This document shows positions 42,940-52,196 of a DNA stretch of 64,000 nt, piece by piece; position 1 is the stretch's first letter; every line of letters begins with the position of its first letter. The notes below the pieces were generated by a model. It was given only the letters and a program-made list of their open reading frames with translations. It ran no database searches and was not told the origin of the DNA. Origin of the DNA: Conyzicola lurida. Its GTDB lineage: Bacteria > Actinomycetota > Actinomycetes > Actinomycetales > Microbacteriaceae. The stretch is from the NCBI RefSeq assembly GCF_014204935.1, contig NZ_JACHMJ010000001.1, positions 2,108,001-2,172,000 of the forward strand. Direction: 5' to 3'. A program made the position numbers and the translations under genes.

Positions 42940-44028
42940 CTAGACCGGCGGGCAGCTGTCGCGCAGAACGACCCGCACGGGGAGGGTCAGCGACTGCGGG
43001 CCGAGCCCGGGGTCGTCGAGCCGGGCGGTGATGGCGTGTACGGCGGCGCGGCCGAGCTCGACCATGGGCTGGTGCACCGTAGTGAGGCGGGGTCGCGAGT
43101 GGCGTCCCGCGGTGATTCCGTCGAAGCCCGTGACGAGCACGTCTTCGGGCACCCGGATGCCGTGCTGTTCGAGCACGTCGAGCACCCCGAGCGCGGTCTG
43201 GTCGTTCGCGCAGACGATGGCGCGAGGCCTGCTGTCGCCTCGCACCAGCCGCTCGGCGATGCGCTGCCCGCCCTCGCGCGTGAAGTCGCCGCGCTCGATC
43301 GGCACGGTCGCCTCGTCGACGCCCGCGTCGCGCAGCGCGTCGCGGAACCCCTCGAGCCGCTCGGCGTCGTCGGGCGAATCCCCCGGGCCGGCGACGTAGA
43401 CGAGGTCGCGCACGCCGTGCTGCTGCAGCACGTAGCCCGCCATGGTGCGCATGCCCGGCCCGTTGCTCGCGCTCACGTGGTCGAAACCGTCGTCGCGTTC
43501 CGAGCCGGCGAGCACGACCACGGGGATGCGCCGGGCGACGTGCGCGAGCAGCTCGTCGCTCACCGTGCTGGAGAGCACGGCGAGGCCGTCGACGCGGCCG
43601 GCGATGTCGTTGATGAGCGCCTCGCGCGATGCTCCGCGGCCGGCGGCGACCATGAGCGCGAAGCCCCGGCGCCAGGCCTCGATCTCGGCGCCGCGCAGCA
43701 CCTCGTCGAAGTAGAGGTTCTCGGTCTCGGAGGCACGGTCGTCGTCGTCGACGACGACCGGCACTCCCCCGTCGCCACGCGCGTCGACCGCCGCTGCATA
43801 GTCGAGGTCGTCGTGCCCCGGGAAGAAGAGCCCGATCACGTTCGTGCGGCGCGCTGCCAGCCCGCGGGCGTTCGCGCTCGGCACATAACCGAGGTACCGC
43901 ACGGCGTCGAGCACTTTCTCGCGGGTGAGCTCGCGCACGGCGTCGGGGGTGCGCAGCACGCGGGACACCGTCGCGATCGACACCTGGGCGCGCTCGGCGA
44001 CGTCGTACACGGTGGGCGCTTTCGCCAT
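42940..44028 (-). CDS. LacI-family transcriptional regulator
   Basis: A 362-residue LacI/GalR-type regulator. The HTH is TVYDVAERAQVSIATVSRVLR at residues 6-26, then the hinge YVPSANARGLAARRTNVIGLFFPG and a periplasmic-binding-protein-like effector domain with VTGFDGITAGRHSRPRLTTVHQP at its end. It lies upstream of the ABC-importer/beta-glucosidase operon and on the same strand. The palindrome in the next intergenic region is its probable target, so a sugar effector (glucose or a beta-glucoside) is inferred. Whether it has its own operator is not clear. Confidence 0.93.
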   Translation of the reverse strand: MAKAPTVYDVAERAQVSIATVSRVLRTPDAVRELTREKVLDAVRYLGYVPSANARGLAARRTNVIGLFFPGHDDLDYAAAVDARGDGGVPVVVDDDDRASETENLYFDEVLRGAEIEAWRRGFALMVAAGRGASREALINDIAGRVDGLAVLSSTVSDELLAHVARRIPVVVLAGSERDDGFDHVSASNGPGMRTMAGYVLQQHGVRDLVYVAGPGDSPDDAERLEGFRDALRDAGVDEATVPIERGDFTREGGQRIAERLVRGDSRPRAIVCANDQTALGVLDVLEQHGIRVPEDVLVTGFDGITAGRHSRPRLTTVHQPMVELGRAAVHAITARLDDPGLGPQSLTLPVRVVLRDSCPPV

Positions 44029-44087
44029 CCGTCCGCCTCCTCGGGTTCGCGATCCGTTGTCAGCCTAACCGCGCCGCTCCGACGCCT

Positions 44088-44160
44088 CATCTTTCGCGCC
44101 TCCGGGGACTCGCGTTTCGCAACTCCGGCGTGTCACGTTCCGCGCCTCAGGCCGAGGGTG
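44088..44160. repeat. Degenerate tandem repeat of about 24 bp
   Basis: Three imperfect units beginning ATCTTTCGCGCCTCCGG, GTTTCGCAACTCCGG and GTTCCGCGCCTCAGG. Borders are approximate. Confidence 0.5.
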
Positions 44161-44267
44161 TTCGTGATTCAGGCCAGATCGGCCGCGCGCACCGGACCGG
44201 CCGCGGAATCACGTGGTTTTCGGAGGGCGCCGGCCGCGGCATCCGTTATTCGGTCTGAATCATGAAC
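44160..44267. repeat. 108-bp palindrome-ended repeat, diverged copy 3
   Basis: Exactly 108 bp from GTTCGTGATTCAGG to the right end TCTGAATCATGAAC. Its inner sequence is diverged from copies 1 and 2, but length, inverted ends and a shared internal GCCGCGGCATCCG are kept. Confidence 0.75.
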
Positions 44268-44285
44268 GTCAGATAGGGAGGGATG

Positions 44286-44345
44286 GGGGTTTCGACAGGC
44301 TCGACCCGCTAAGGGCGCTCAACCCGCAATGGAGGCTCAACCCGC
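44286..44345 (+). repeat. Diverged tandem fragments of the dispersed repeat
   Basis: One near-complete copy (GTTTCGACAGGCTCGACCCG) and two shortened GGCTCAACCCGC-like fragments in a row, upstream of the DUF1992 gene. Confidence 0.7.
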
Positions 44346-44404
44346 GGGGCGCAAGGGTCACGCGCGGCCGTGCGCGGGGCCCGCCGGAAACCTAGGCTGG
44401 GAGC

Positions 44405-45004
44405 ATGGCCCGCAGGAACGAACCGGACGATGCACGGCTGAGCGCCGCCCGCTATCAGGTCGACCGGCTGAAGCCCGAGGGCGAAACGGACGAGCCGGCC
44501 GACGCCGGCCAGCCGACGATGGAGCAGCGGGCGCAGTACGTCGAGATCCAGATCGAGCAGGCGATGCGCCGCGGCGACTTCGACAACCTGCCCGGCGCCG
44601 GCAAGCCGATCCAGGACCTCGGGCAGATCAGCGACCCCGACTGGTGGATCCGCCGCAAGATCGAGCGCGAGCGCATCACCGGGCTCGGCCCGCCCGCGTT
44701 GACCCTGCGCACCGAGAGCGCAGAACTCGATGTGCGCCTCGAGCGTGCGACGAGCGAGCAGTCGATCCGCGACCTGCTCGTCGACTTCAACAAGCGCGTG
44801 ATCGAGGCGCGGCGCCAGCTGCAGGGCGGCCCCCCGGTGGTGACGCCGACGCGCGACGTCGACGAGGAGATCGCCCGCTGGCGTGAGGCCCGGGAGGCTC
44901 GCCGCCGCGCCTACGAGGAGGCCGCCGAACGCGAGGCGGCCGAGTACGCGGCGATGACCTGGCGCGAGAAGCGCCGTGCCCGGCGCGCGGCAACCGGTGG
45001 CTGA
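44405..45004 (+). CDS. DUF1992 (DnaJC28-like) family protein
   Basis: A 199-residue protein. DUF1992 is recognisable as YVEIQIEQAMRRGDFDNLPGAGKPI at about residues 41-65, followed by the WWIRRKIERERI helix. The family is related to human DNAJC28 but has no J domain here. The C-terminal half is highly charged and helical (EARRRAYEEAAEREAAEY), ending in a basic tail. TAGGCT lies six bases before ATG 44405, so the mRNA is probably leaderless. Function unknown. Confidence 0.9.
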   Translation: MARRNEPDDARLSAARYQVDRLKPEGETDEPADAGQPTMEQRAQYVEIQIEQAMRRGDFDNLPGAGKPIQDLGQISDPDWWIRRKIERERITGLGPPALTLRTESAELDVRLERATSEQSIRDLLVDFNKRVIEARRQLQGGPPVVTPTRDVDEEIARWREAREARRRAYEEAAEREAAEYAAMTWREKRRARRAATGG

Positions 45005-45130
45005 GTAGGGCCGCCCACGATTCGTGGTGTCGATACGGCGCTGTGCGCCTCCTCACCCGCCGGGCGTTGTAGCCTGTGCTCGGTGCCACAGAGTTGAGGC
45101 ACGGTCAAGGACGACGGGGAACACAGCGCA

Positions 45131-48100
45131 GTGACGAACGAGGGACGGCGGGCCGCGCCCGGAGGCAGTCGACGCCGCTCCGCGCGCCCCGGCACGTGGC
45201 TCCTGGCCACCACTCTCCGGCGTTCGCGCTCGCAGTGGCGCCTGCTCCTCGGCGTCGTCGCGGTAGCCGTGCTCGCGAGCGTGCTCGTGACGACCCTGAG
45301 CCTCCTCGTCAGCGCGACCGAGCAGGGCGGCGTGCGGGGAGCGCTCGCCGCGGTACCCGCGGAGCAGACAGCCCTCGACATCCGCCTGGTCGATCCGACC
45401 ATCGACGTCGCCGAGGGGCGTGCGATCGTCTCCGAGGCGGTCGACAGCGTCTTCGCCCCGGCGGCAACGACGACTTCCGTCGGCATCGCGGTCTCGAGCT
45501 TCGAACCCGTGCTCTCGCTCGCCGGCGTCACGACCGACGGCCCCCTGCCCACCCTCGCCTACTTCGGCGAGTACGACGAGGTCGCCGAGTCCGCGACGCT
45601 CACCACGGGCGAGTGGCCCGGCGACGCGTCGACCGACGGAGTACCGGTCGCCATCCCGTCGTCGGCGGCTCTCGCGCTGTCGGTCGACGTCGGCGACACG
45701 GTGGTCGTCGAGGCGGGCGGGGCGGATGTCGCGGCCGTCGTCACGGGAGTCTTCGAGCCGAACGACCGCACCGACGAATTCTGGGCAGTCGACCGCCTCG
45801 CCGGCGCGGGCTACGACCCGGACTTCCCCGACCCGTCGTCGAGCTTCTACAACCCCGCCGTGGCGCTCGGACCGCTCGTCGTCGGAACGGGGTCGCTCGC
45901 CGCCGCCGGCATCCCGGTCGCCTTCGCCGATCTGCGCTTCACCCCCGACTTCTCGCACACGACCGTCGACCAGGTCCAGCCGCTCCTCGACCGGCTGGAC
46001 ACCGCCGACGTCGACATCCCGTTCCGGTCGAACGGTGTGGCCGGGGCGATCTTCACCTCCACGGATGTCGCGACGGCGGTGAACGCGGTGACCGCCGGGC
46101 TGACGGTCACCCGGTCGACGGTCGCGGTCGTCAGCCTGCTGCTCGTGGTGCTGGCGGTGGCCGCGATGGCGCAGCTCGCGCGGCTGTTCAGCGACGCGCG
46201 CAGCGGTGAGAGGCAGCTGATGCGGGCGCGCGGGGCGTCCCGTCGCGACATCCTCGCCCTGGCAACCGTCGAAGCCGTGGCCGTCGCCGTGGTGACGGCC
46301 GCCGCCACTCCGCCGCTCGCGTCCCTCGTGTACCGCGTCCTCGCCGCGCAGGGACCCATGGTCGCGGCGGGAATGCCGGCCGACGCGGGGCTGCCCGCGG
46401 TGACCTGGCTCCTCGCCGCCGTCATCGCGGTCGTTTTCGTGGTCGTGCTCGTCGCACCGCTGCTGCGCGCGGACGTGTCGTTCGCCGAGGGCGCGCAGGC
46501 CGCCGGACGCCAGCGCCTCGCGTCGGGGATCGCGCGGTCGGGCATCGACGTCGCCGTCGTCGCGATCGCCGCGATCGCCTACTGGCAGTTGCAGGCATAC
46601 CGCACGCCCGTGCAGGAGACCGGTTCACTCGCGGTCGACCCGGTGCTCGTGGCCGGGCCGGCCCTCGTGCTGGTCGCGACCGCGCTCGTCTGCGTGCGGC
46701 TGATCCCCGCGGCATCCCGGCTGCTCGAACGGCTCGGTTCGGGCGCCCGCGGCGCCACCGTGGCCCTCGCCGCGTGGGAGATCGGGCGTCGCCCGCAGCG
46801 GGCGACCGCCGCCGTGCTGCTGCTCAGCCTGTCGCTCGCGGTCGGCACCTTCGGGCTCTCCTTCCTCACCACGTGGAAGCAGTCGCAGGTCGACCAGGCG
46901 TCGTTCGCCGTCGGCCCGCCGGTGCGGGTGGATGCCACGGGGCCGGCGACCGAAGCGGCTCCGGAGGGCGGGGGCGAACCCGTCATGCGCAGACCCATGC
47001 TGATCGGAGGGCTCGGCGATTCGGGCGACGCGGGCGGTATCCGCGCGTCGGTGCTCTCGCTCACGCCGGACGCCCGCGCGCTCCTGACCACCGGGCGGCT
47101 CGGCGACCTCGGCGGCGAGACGATCGCCGACGGCCTGGGCGGCGGCGCGGCCTCCGCGACCGGGATCGACCTGCCCGACGGCGCCTCCGGATTCGCCGCC
47201 ACCGTGCGCCTCGGCGACCCCGGTGCGCCGCTCGCCGCGACCGCGGCGGAGATCACCGCCGTGATCGAAGAGGGCGGCACGCGGCTGCTTCTGCTGCCGC
47301 TGGGCCGCGTCGACGCCGACGGCGAGCCACACGATGTACAGGGCGAGCTGGCACCGGCCGCGCGGTCCGACGGCCTGCGCTTCGTCGGATTCCAGGCCAA
47401 GCTCGTCGATACGGCCGACGAGGAGTCCGCCGTCGAACGGCGGGAGGAATCGACGGACGTCCTGATGGCGGATCTCGCGGCCCTCGTTCCCGGGGACTCG
47501 GACGATTCCGACCCCGCCCGCGTGCCGCTCGCGGTGCCCGCGGATGCCGAGTGGTCCGGGTCGTCGTCGCCGCGTACCGCCACGCTCCCGCCGACCGACG
47601 ACGTGCCCGACGGCTGGACGCTGCGCGTCGGCGTCACCGTTCCCGTCGATCTGCGGGTGCGCGCCCGGAGCTACGCGCTCGTCGGCTGGCGGCCGAACGC
47701 CGGCGTGCCGACCGTGCTGGACGCCGCCCTCGCCGAGCGTCTCGGGGTGACGTCGGGCTCGGATCTCGGGGTCCGCACCGGCGGCGTGCCGGCGACGCTC
47801 CACGTGATCGCCATCGCACCGCGCGTGCCCGGGGCGGCGCCGACGGCCGACCTCCTCGGACCGGCCCCGTCCCTCGGCGGCACCCCGGCGGAGGTCGCCG
47901 TCGTCGACACGATGCTTCTCGCCCGCTCGCTCATCGAGGCGGGCACCGAAGGCCCGCTCGTCGACGAGTGGTGGGTCGACGTGCCGGAGGGCGAGGCGGC
48001 TTCGTATCTCGCCGCCCTTCCCGTGGGAGCTACTGCGGTCAGTACGGACCTGCTCGGCGAGCGGCTGCAGGAAGCCCCGTTGCGGGTCGCCACCCAGGCG

Positions 48101-48517
48101 ACGCTGTGGGTCGCGATCGCGGCGAGCACGCTGCTCGCGGCCGTCGGGTTCGGCGTGCACAGCGCCGCCGGTCTGCGCTCCCGCCGGCTGGAGCTCGCCC
48201 AGCTGCGCGCCATCGGCTACTCGCGCCGCCGCCTGGTCGGCCTCGTGGCGACCGAGTCGCTGCTGATGGGAGTGCTCGGCGTCGTCTTCGGCGTGTCGAT
48301 CGGGGTGCTGCTCGCATGGCTCGTCGGCCCGTTGGTCGCGGTCTCCCCCACCGGCGCACCCACCGTCCCGTCGGTGGTCGTCGAGGTTCCGGCTCTCGGG
48401 ATCGCCCTGCTGGTCGCCGAAGTGGCAGCGGTGCTGGCGGCCGTCGTCGTGCTCGTCTCCCGCTCGCAGCGGTTCACCGAGCCCGCCCACCTGTTGCGGG
48501 AAGGAGTCCAGCCGTGA
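45131..48517 (+). CDS. Large FtsX-like ABC exporter permease 1
   Basis: A 1128-residue membrane protein. One helix near residues 38-65 (LLLGVVAVAVLASVLVTTLSLLVSA) is followed by a large outside domain, an FtsX-type set of helices at about 330-450, further helices around 470-570, a second outside domain, and a C-terminal FtsX set (about 988-1110) with RLELAQLRAIGYSRRRLVGLVATES. It is a duplicated MacB/FtsX-type permease. It starts with GTG 45131 and is coupled by GTGA to the next permease. Such exporters move lipids, lipoproteins or peptides, or act mechanically; the substrate is unknown. A TAGCCT box at about 45071 may be its promoter. Confidence 0.88.
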   Translation: MTNEGRRAAPGGSRRRSARPGTWLLATTLRRSRSQWRLLLGVVAVAVLASVLVTTLSLLVSATEQGGVRGALAAVPAEQTALDIRLVDPTIDVAEGRAIVSEAVDSVFAPAATTTSVGIAVSSFEPVLSLAGVTTDGPLPTLAYFGEYDEVAESATLTTGEWPGDASTDGVPVAIPSSAALALSVDVGDTVVVEAGGADVAAVVTGVFEPNDRTDEFWAVDRLAGAGYDPDFPDPSSSFYNPAVALGPLVVGTGSLAAAGIPVAFADLRFTPDFSHTTVDQVQPLLDRLDTADVDIPFRSNGVAGAIFTSTDVATAVNAVTAGLTVTRSTVAVVSLLLVVLAVAAMAQLARLFSDARSGERQLMRARGASRRDILALATVEAVAVAVVTAAATPPLASLVYRVLAAQGPMVAAGMPADAGLPAVTWLLAAVIAVVFVVVLVAPLLRADVSFAEGAQAAGRQRLASGIARSGIDVAVVAIAAIAYWQLQAYRTPVQETGSLAVDPVLVAGPALVLVATALVCVRLIPAASRLLERLGSGARGATVALAAWEIGRRPQRATAAVLLLSLSLAVGTFGLSFLTTWKQSQVDQASFAVGPPVRVDATGPATEAAPEGGGEPVMRRPMLIGGLGDSGDAGGIRASVLSLTPDARALLTTGRLGDLGGETIADGLGGGAASATGIDLPDGASGFAATVRLGDPGAPLAATAAEITAVIEEGGTRLLLLPLGRVDADGEPHDVQGELAPAARSDGLRFVGFQAKLVDTADEESAVERREESTDVLMADLAALVPGDSDDSDPARVPLAVPADAEWSGSSSPRTATLPPTDDVPDGWTLRVGVTVPVDLRVRARSYALVGWRPNAGVPTVLDAALAERLGVTSGSDLGVRTGGVPATLHVIAIAPRVPGAAPTADLLGPAPSLGGTPAEVAVVDTMLLARSLIEAGTEGPLVDEWWVDVPEGEAASYLAALPVGATAVSTDLLGERLQEAPLRVATQATLWVAIAASTLLAAVGFGVHSAAGLRSRRLELAQLRAIGYSRRRLVGLVATESLLMGVLGVVFGVSIGVLLAWLVGPLVAVSPTGAPTVPSVVVEVPALGIALLVAEVAAVLAAVVVLVSRSQRFTEPAHLLREGVQP

Positions 48518-51300
48518 GCACTGCCGAACGCCGACTCCGGCCCTCCTCCGCGCGGTCGCGCTGGGCCTCCGCCCGCCGCTCCCTCGTCGGCGCCGCCGGG
48601 CTCCTCGTGCGGCGCCGCGCCCGCCGAGACGCCGCCCTGCTCGCCGGTTGGTCAGCGCTGCTCTGCATCGCCGCCGGTCTCGCGCTGGGTGTGCCGCGGC
48701 TCGTGCTCGACACCGTCGACCGCGGGTCGCGCGCGGCGGTCGCGGAGATCGGCTCCGACGGCGACGTCATCGTGCGTACCCGGGTGGGCAGTCCGAACGC
48801 CGCTCCCGAGAACAGCTCGCTGGCCGACGTCGTCGCGCTCGCCGACGAGCTCCCGACGATCCTGCCCGACGGTCTCGCGAGCGTCGCGGGCACGCCCACC
48901 CTCTCGGTGCTGAGCCCGGACCTACGGTTGACCAGGATCGTGGCCGACCCGGCGGCGCCCCGGGTCGACGCGCAGTTCGGGTACCTCGGCCCCGACCAGG
49001 AAAGCGGCCTGTCGATCGTCGAGGGGCGACTCCCGACGGCCGGCGCGGGCGAGATCGAGGTCGTGGTGTCGCGCGCGGCCGCGGACGCGGCATCCCTCTC
49101 CGTCGACTCGGTGTTCCGAACCGCCGCGACGGGTGCCACGGCCGACGGGAAGCCGGCCACGGCAGCCGTGCGCGTCGTGGGTATCGCGACATCCACCGCC
49201 CCGGTCTCCGCCGACGAGTGCGCGAGCCGGTGGTGCGACCTCCCCACGATGTGGGAGCCGCTCGAGCAGGATTCGCGCGCGGGAGGGCCGACCACCGGCA
49301 TCACGATGCTCGCGGGAGCCGACGGGCTCGCCCTCGTGCAACCGCTGTTGCTCGACGCGTCCGCGGGCTCGATCCGGGTGCCGATGGTCGCCGAGAGGTT
49401 CACGAGCGGACTCGTCGCGACGGTCGTCGCGGAGACCGACGTGCTCGAGGCGACCGGGGGTTCCGTGGCGACCGCCTCGTCGGTCGCGCTCTCCGTGCAC
49501 TCGGAGTTCCCCGACGCGCTCCGCGGGTACGAAAGCCGCGCGGCCGCCTCGGTGGCGCAGATGTCGCTCATGATCGCGGGGCTGTTCGGGGCGGTGCTGG
49601 TCGTGATGCTGCACCTCAGCGGGCTGCTCGTGCGCCGGAGGGCCGCCGACCTCGCCCTCGAACGGGCGCGCGGGGCCTCGCTCGGGTCCGTCGTGATCCG
49701 TGGCCTCGTCGAGTCTGCGCTCCTCGCCGTCGTGGGCGTCGGGGTCGCGCTGGCGGCCGTCGTTCTTCTGGCGCCTGGCCCGCTGCCGGACCCGGTGCCG
49801 CTCGTCGCGGTCGCCGTCGTCGCCGTTCTCGCACCGCCGGCGCAGGCGCTGGTCGTCGCACGCGCGGTGTGGAGTGGCCGCCGGCAGCCGGCGAACCGGC
49901 GCGACAGACAGCAGCTCGCCGGACGGGCGCACGCCCGCCGCATCGTGCTGGAACTCGCGGTCGTGCTGGTCGCCGTCGCGGCCGTGGTCTCCGTGCGCTC
50001 GCGCGGACTGGTCGAGGCGCGCACCGACGGCACCGACCCGCTGCTCGCCGCCGCACCCCTGCTGCTCGCCGCAGCCGTGACGCTCGTGGTGCTGCGCCTG
50101 CAGCCCGTGGTCGTGCGCGCGGTCGCCGCCCTCGCCTCCCGGTCGCGCGGCGCCGTCGGGATCCTCGCGGCGGCGCATGCCCGGCGGGCACTGTCGCTGC
50201 TGCCGCTGCTCGCGCTCACGGTCGCGGTCGCCTTGGTCGTCGGCGGATCCCTCGTCGTACAGACGGTGAGCCGGGGGCAGGATGACGCGTCGTGGCAACG
50301 CGTCGGAGCCGACGCCCGGATCGACGGGGCGATCGACGAGGCGGTCGCCGAGCGCGTGCGCGACTCAGCCGGCGTGACCGCCGTCAGCGCGCAATACTCC
50401 GAGCGCCCGGTGGAGATCGACAGCGGCGCGGCATCCGCCCCGGCAACCGTCGTCGCGGTGGATTCCGGCTTCGCGGACCTGGCGGCGCTGCTGCCCGACG
50501 GGGCCGCGCCCGGTCGTGGCGCGCTGGGACTGCTCGCCGCGGCATCCGCCCCCGCCGGCGCCGTGCCGGTGCTGGTCGACGAGGCGCTGGCCACACGCAT
50601 CGACGTCGACGACACGGTCATGGTGTTCGACGACCAGCGCGTCCCGGTGGTCGTCGTCGGCACCTTCGAGGGAGGCCCCGACGGCTACCTCACCGGCCCC
50701 TTCGTCTACGTCGGCATCGACGCCCTCGGTGCCGTGCTGCCGGATGCCGTGCAGGCCGACACACTGCTCGTGATGGGCGAGGGCGCGGCGGACGCCGCGC
50801 GGTCGGTCGACGGCGCCGAGGTGCTCACGCGGACCGGGTGGCTCGCCGAGCGCCGCGCCCAGCCGCTCGTGCAGGGGGTCGAGCGGATGACCTGGCTCGC
50901 CGTCGGGGCGGTCGCGCTCCTCGCCGCGCTCGCACTGCTCACGACGGTGGCCGCCGGCGGGCGGTCGCGCTCCCGCTCGCTCTCGCTGCTGCGCACCCTG
51001 GGCGTGCAGCGCGGGTTCGGGTGGATCCTCGCGCTCGCCGAGCTGACGCCGCTCGTCGTCGCCGCACTCGTCGGGGGTGCGGCGGCCGGCGTGGGGATCG
51101 TGGTCGCGGTGGGGCCGGCGCTCGGCCTGGGCATTCTCGCGGGCGGCGTCTCGGCACCGCCGTTGCGCATCGACGTGCTGACGGTCGTGCTCGTGATCGC
51201 CGGCAGCCTCGTGCTGAGCGCGGCCGCGATCGTGGTCGACGTCGTGGCCCACCGCCGCGACCGGCCGGGAGAAGTACTGAGAGTGGGAGAGACGGAATGA
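48514..51300 (+). CDS. Large FtsX-like ABC exporter permease 2
   Basis: A 928-residue membrane protein with the same plan as its neighbour: N-terminal helix (ALLAGWSALLCIAAGLALGV), a large outside domain with two Cys (ECASRWCDLP), FtsX helices at about 345-470, extra helices around 490-590, a second outside domain and a final FtsX set at about 790-915. GTG 48514 has AAGGAG upstream and overlaps the previous stop by 4 bp. It probably pairs with permease 1 as a heterodimer served by the two ATPases that follow. The ATPase genes are coupled by ATGA overlaps. Confidence 0.88.
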   Translation: MSTAERRLRPSSARSRWASARRSLVGAAGLLVRRRARRDAALLAGWSALLCIAAGLALGVPRLVLDTVDRGSRAAVAEIGSDGDVIVRTRVGSPNAAPENSSLADVVALADELPTILPDGLASVAGTPTLSVLSPDLRLTRIVADPAAPRVDAQFGYLGPDQESGLSIVEGRLPTAGAGEIEVVVSRAAADAASLSVDSVFRTAATGATADGKPATAAVRVVGIATSTAPVSADECASRWCDLPTMWEPLEQDSRAGGPTTGITMLAGADGLALVQPLLLDASAGSIRVPMVAERFTSGLVATVVAETDVLEATGGSVATASSVALSVHSEFPDALRGYESRAAASVAQMSLMIAGLFGAVLVVMLHLSGLLVRRRAADLALERARGASLGSVVIRGLVESALLAVVGVGVALAAVVLLAPGPLPDPVPLVAVAVVAVLAPPAQALVVARAVWSGRRQPANRRDRQQLAGRAHARRIVLELAVVLVAVAAVVSVRSRGLVEARTDGTDPLLAAAPLLLAAAVTLVVLRLQPVVVRAVAALASRSRGAVGILAAAHARRALSLLPLLALTVAVALVVGGSLVVQTVSRGQDDASWQRVGADARIDGAIDEAVAERVRDSAGVTAVSAQYSERPVEIDSGAASAPATVVAVDSGFADLAALLPDGAAPGRGALGLLAAASAPAGAVPVLVDEALATRIDVDDTVMVFDDQRVPVVVVGTFEGGPDGYLTGPFVYVGIDALGAVLPDAVQADTLLVMGEGAADAARSVDGAEVLTRTGWLAERRAQPLVQGVERMTWLAVGAVALLAALALLTTVAAGGRSRSRSLSLLRTLGVQRGFGWILALAELTPLVVAALVGGAAAGVGIVVAVGPALGLGILAGGVSAPPLRIDVLTVVLVIAGSLVLSAAAIVVDVVAHRRDRPGEVLRVGETE

Positions 51301-52196
51301 CGGAATTCGGGGCCGAGGCGCTCATCGTGTGCGACAACGTCGTGCGCATCTACCAGGTGGAGCAGATCGAGGTGCAGGCGCTGCAGGGCCTCGACCTGCT
51401 CGTCGACCGCGGGGAGATGATCGCGATCGTCGGCGCCTCCGGCTCGGGCAAGTCGACGCTGCTCAACGTGCTCTCGGGGCTCGACGTGCCCACGGCGGGG
51501 CGCGCCCGGGTGGGCGAGTGGGACCTGCTGCGGATGACGGCGGCCGACCGTCTCGCTTACCGGAGGAGCGTCGTCGGGTTCGTCTGGCAGCAGACATCGC
51601 GCAACCTGCTCCCCTACCTGACCGCCGCGGAGAACGTGGCCCTGCCGATGTCGTTCGCGGGCGTACGGTCGCGGGCGCGGCGGCGGCGGACGGCCGAGCT
51701 CCTCGACGCGATGGGCATGGCCGCGAAGGCCGGACGGCGTCCCGGCGAGCTGTCGGGCGGCGAGCAGCAACGGGTCGCGATCGCGGTGTCGCTCGCGAAC
51801 CGACCGCAGGTGCTGTTCGCCGACGAGCCGACGGGCGAGCTCGACACGGCGACCGGCGCCGAGGTGTTCGCCGCCCTGCGCACCGCCAACGAGAGCTTCG
51901 GCACCACCGTGGTGATCGTCACCCATGACGCGGAGGTCTCCAGCCAGGTGCAGCGCACGGTGGCGATCCGCGACGGGCGCACGTCCTCCGAGGTGGTGCG
52001 GCGCACCGAGATCGACGAGTGGGGCGATTCCGCCGTCATCGCCGAGGAGTATGCGATGCTCGACCGCGCCGGGCGGCTGCAACTGCCCGCCGAGTACCGC
52101 AAGGCCCTCGGCCTGCGCAGCCGGGTGCGGCTCGACCTCGAGGCCGACCACGTGGGCGTCTGGCCCGACCGCGCCGCAGACAAGGGAGCGAAATGA
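51297..52196 (+). CDS. ABC exporter ATPase with AbrB-like C-terminal tail
   Basis: A 299-residue LolD/MacB-type ABC ATPase. P-loop GASGSGKST at 46-54, signature LSGGEQQRVAIAVSLANRP near 152, Walker B VLFADEPTGELD near 172. Beyond the normal end (about 230) it has an extra tail. Residues 255-292 (DRAGRLQLPAEYRKALGL, then RVRLDLEADHVGVWP) read like a SpoVT/AbrB swapped-hairpin domain. Relatives with a DNA-binding-type fold on an ABC ATPase are uncommon to my knowledge; the tail could dimerise or regulate. ATG 51297 overlaps the permease stop by 4 bp. Confidence 0.9.
   Translation: MTEFGAEALIVCDNVVRIYQVEQIEVQALQGLDLLVDRGEMIAIVGASGSGKSTLLNVLSGLDVPTAGRARVGEWDLLRMTAADRLAYRRSVVGFVWQQTSRNLLPYLTAAENVALPMSFAGVRSRARRRRTAELLDAMGMAAKAGRRPGELSGGEQQRVAIAVSLANRPQVLFADEPTGELDTATGAEVFAALRTANESFGTTVVIVTHDAEVSSQVQRTVAIRDGRTSSEVVRRTEIDEWGDSAVIAEEYAMLDRAGRLQLPAEYRKALGLRSRVRLDLEADHVGVWPDRAADKGAK

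Larger units (their letters stand above)
44029..44404. other. 376-bp intergenic region with repeats, no gene
   Basis: It holds degenerate short repeats (44088-44160), a third 108-bp palindrome-ended element and several fragments of the dispersed repeat. I see no coding potential. Confidence 0.7.
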
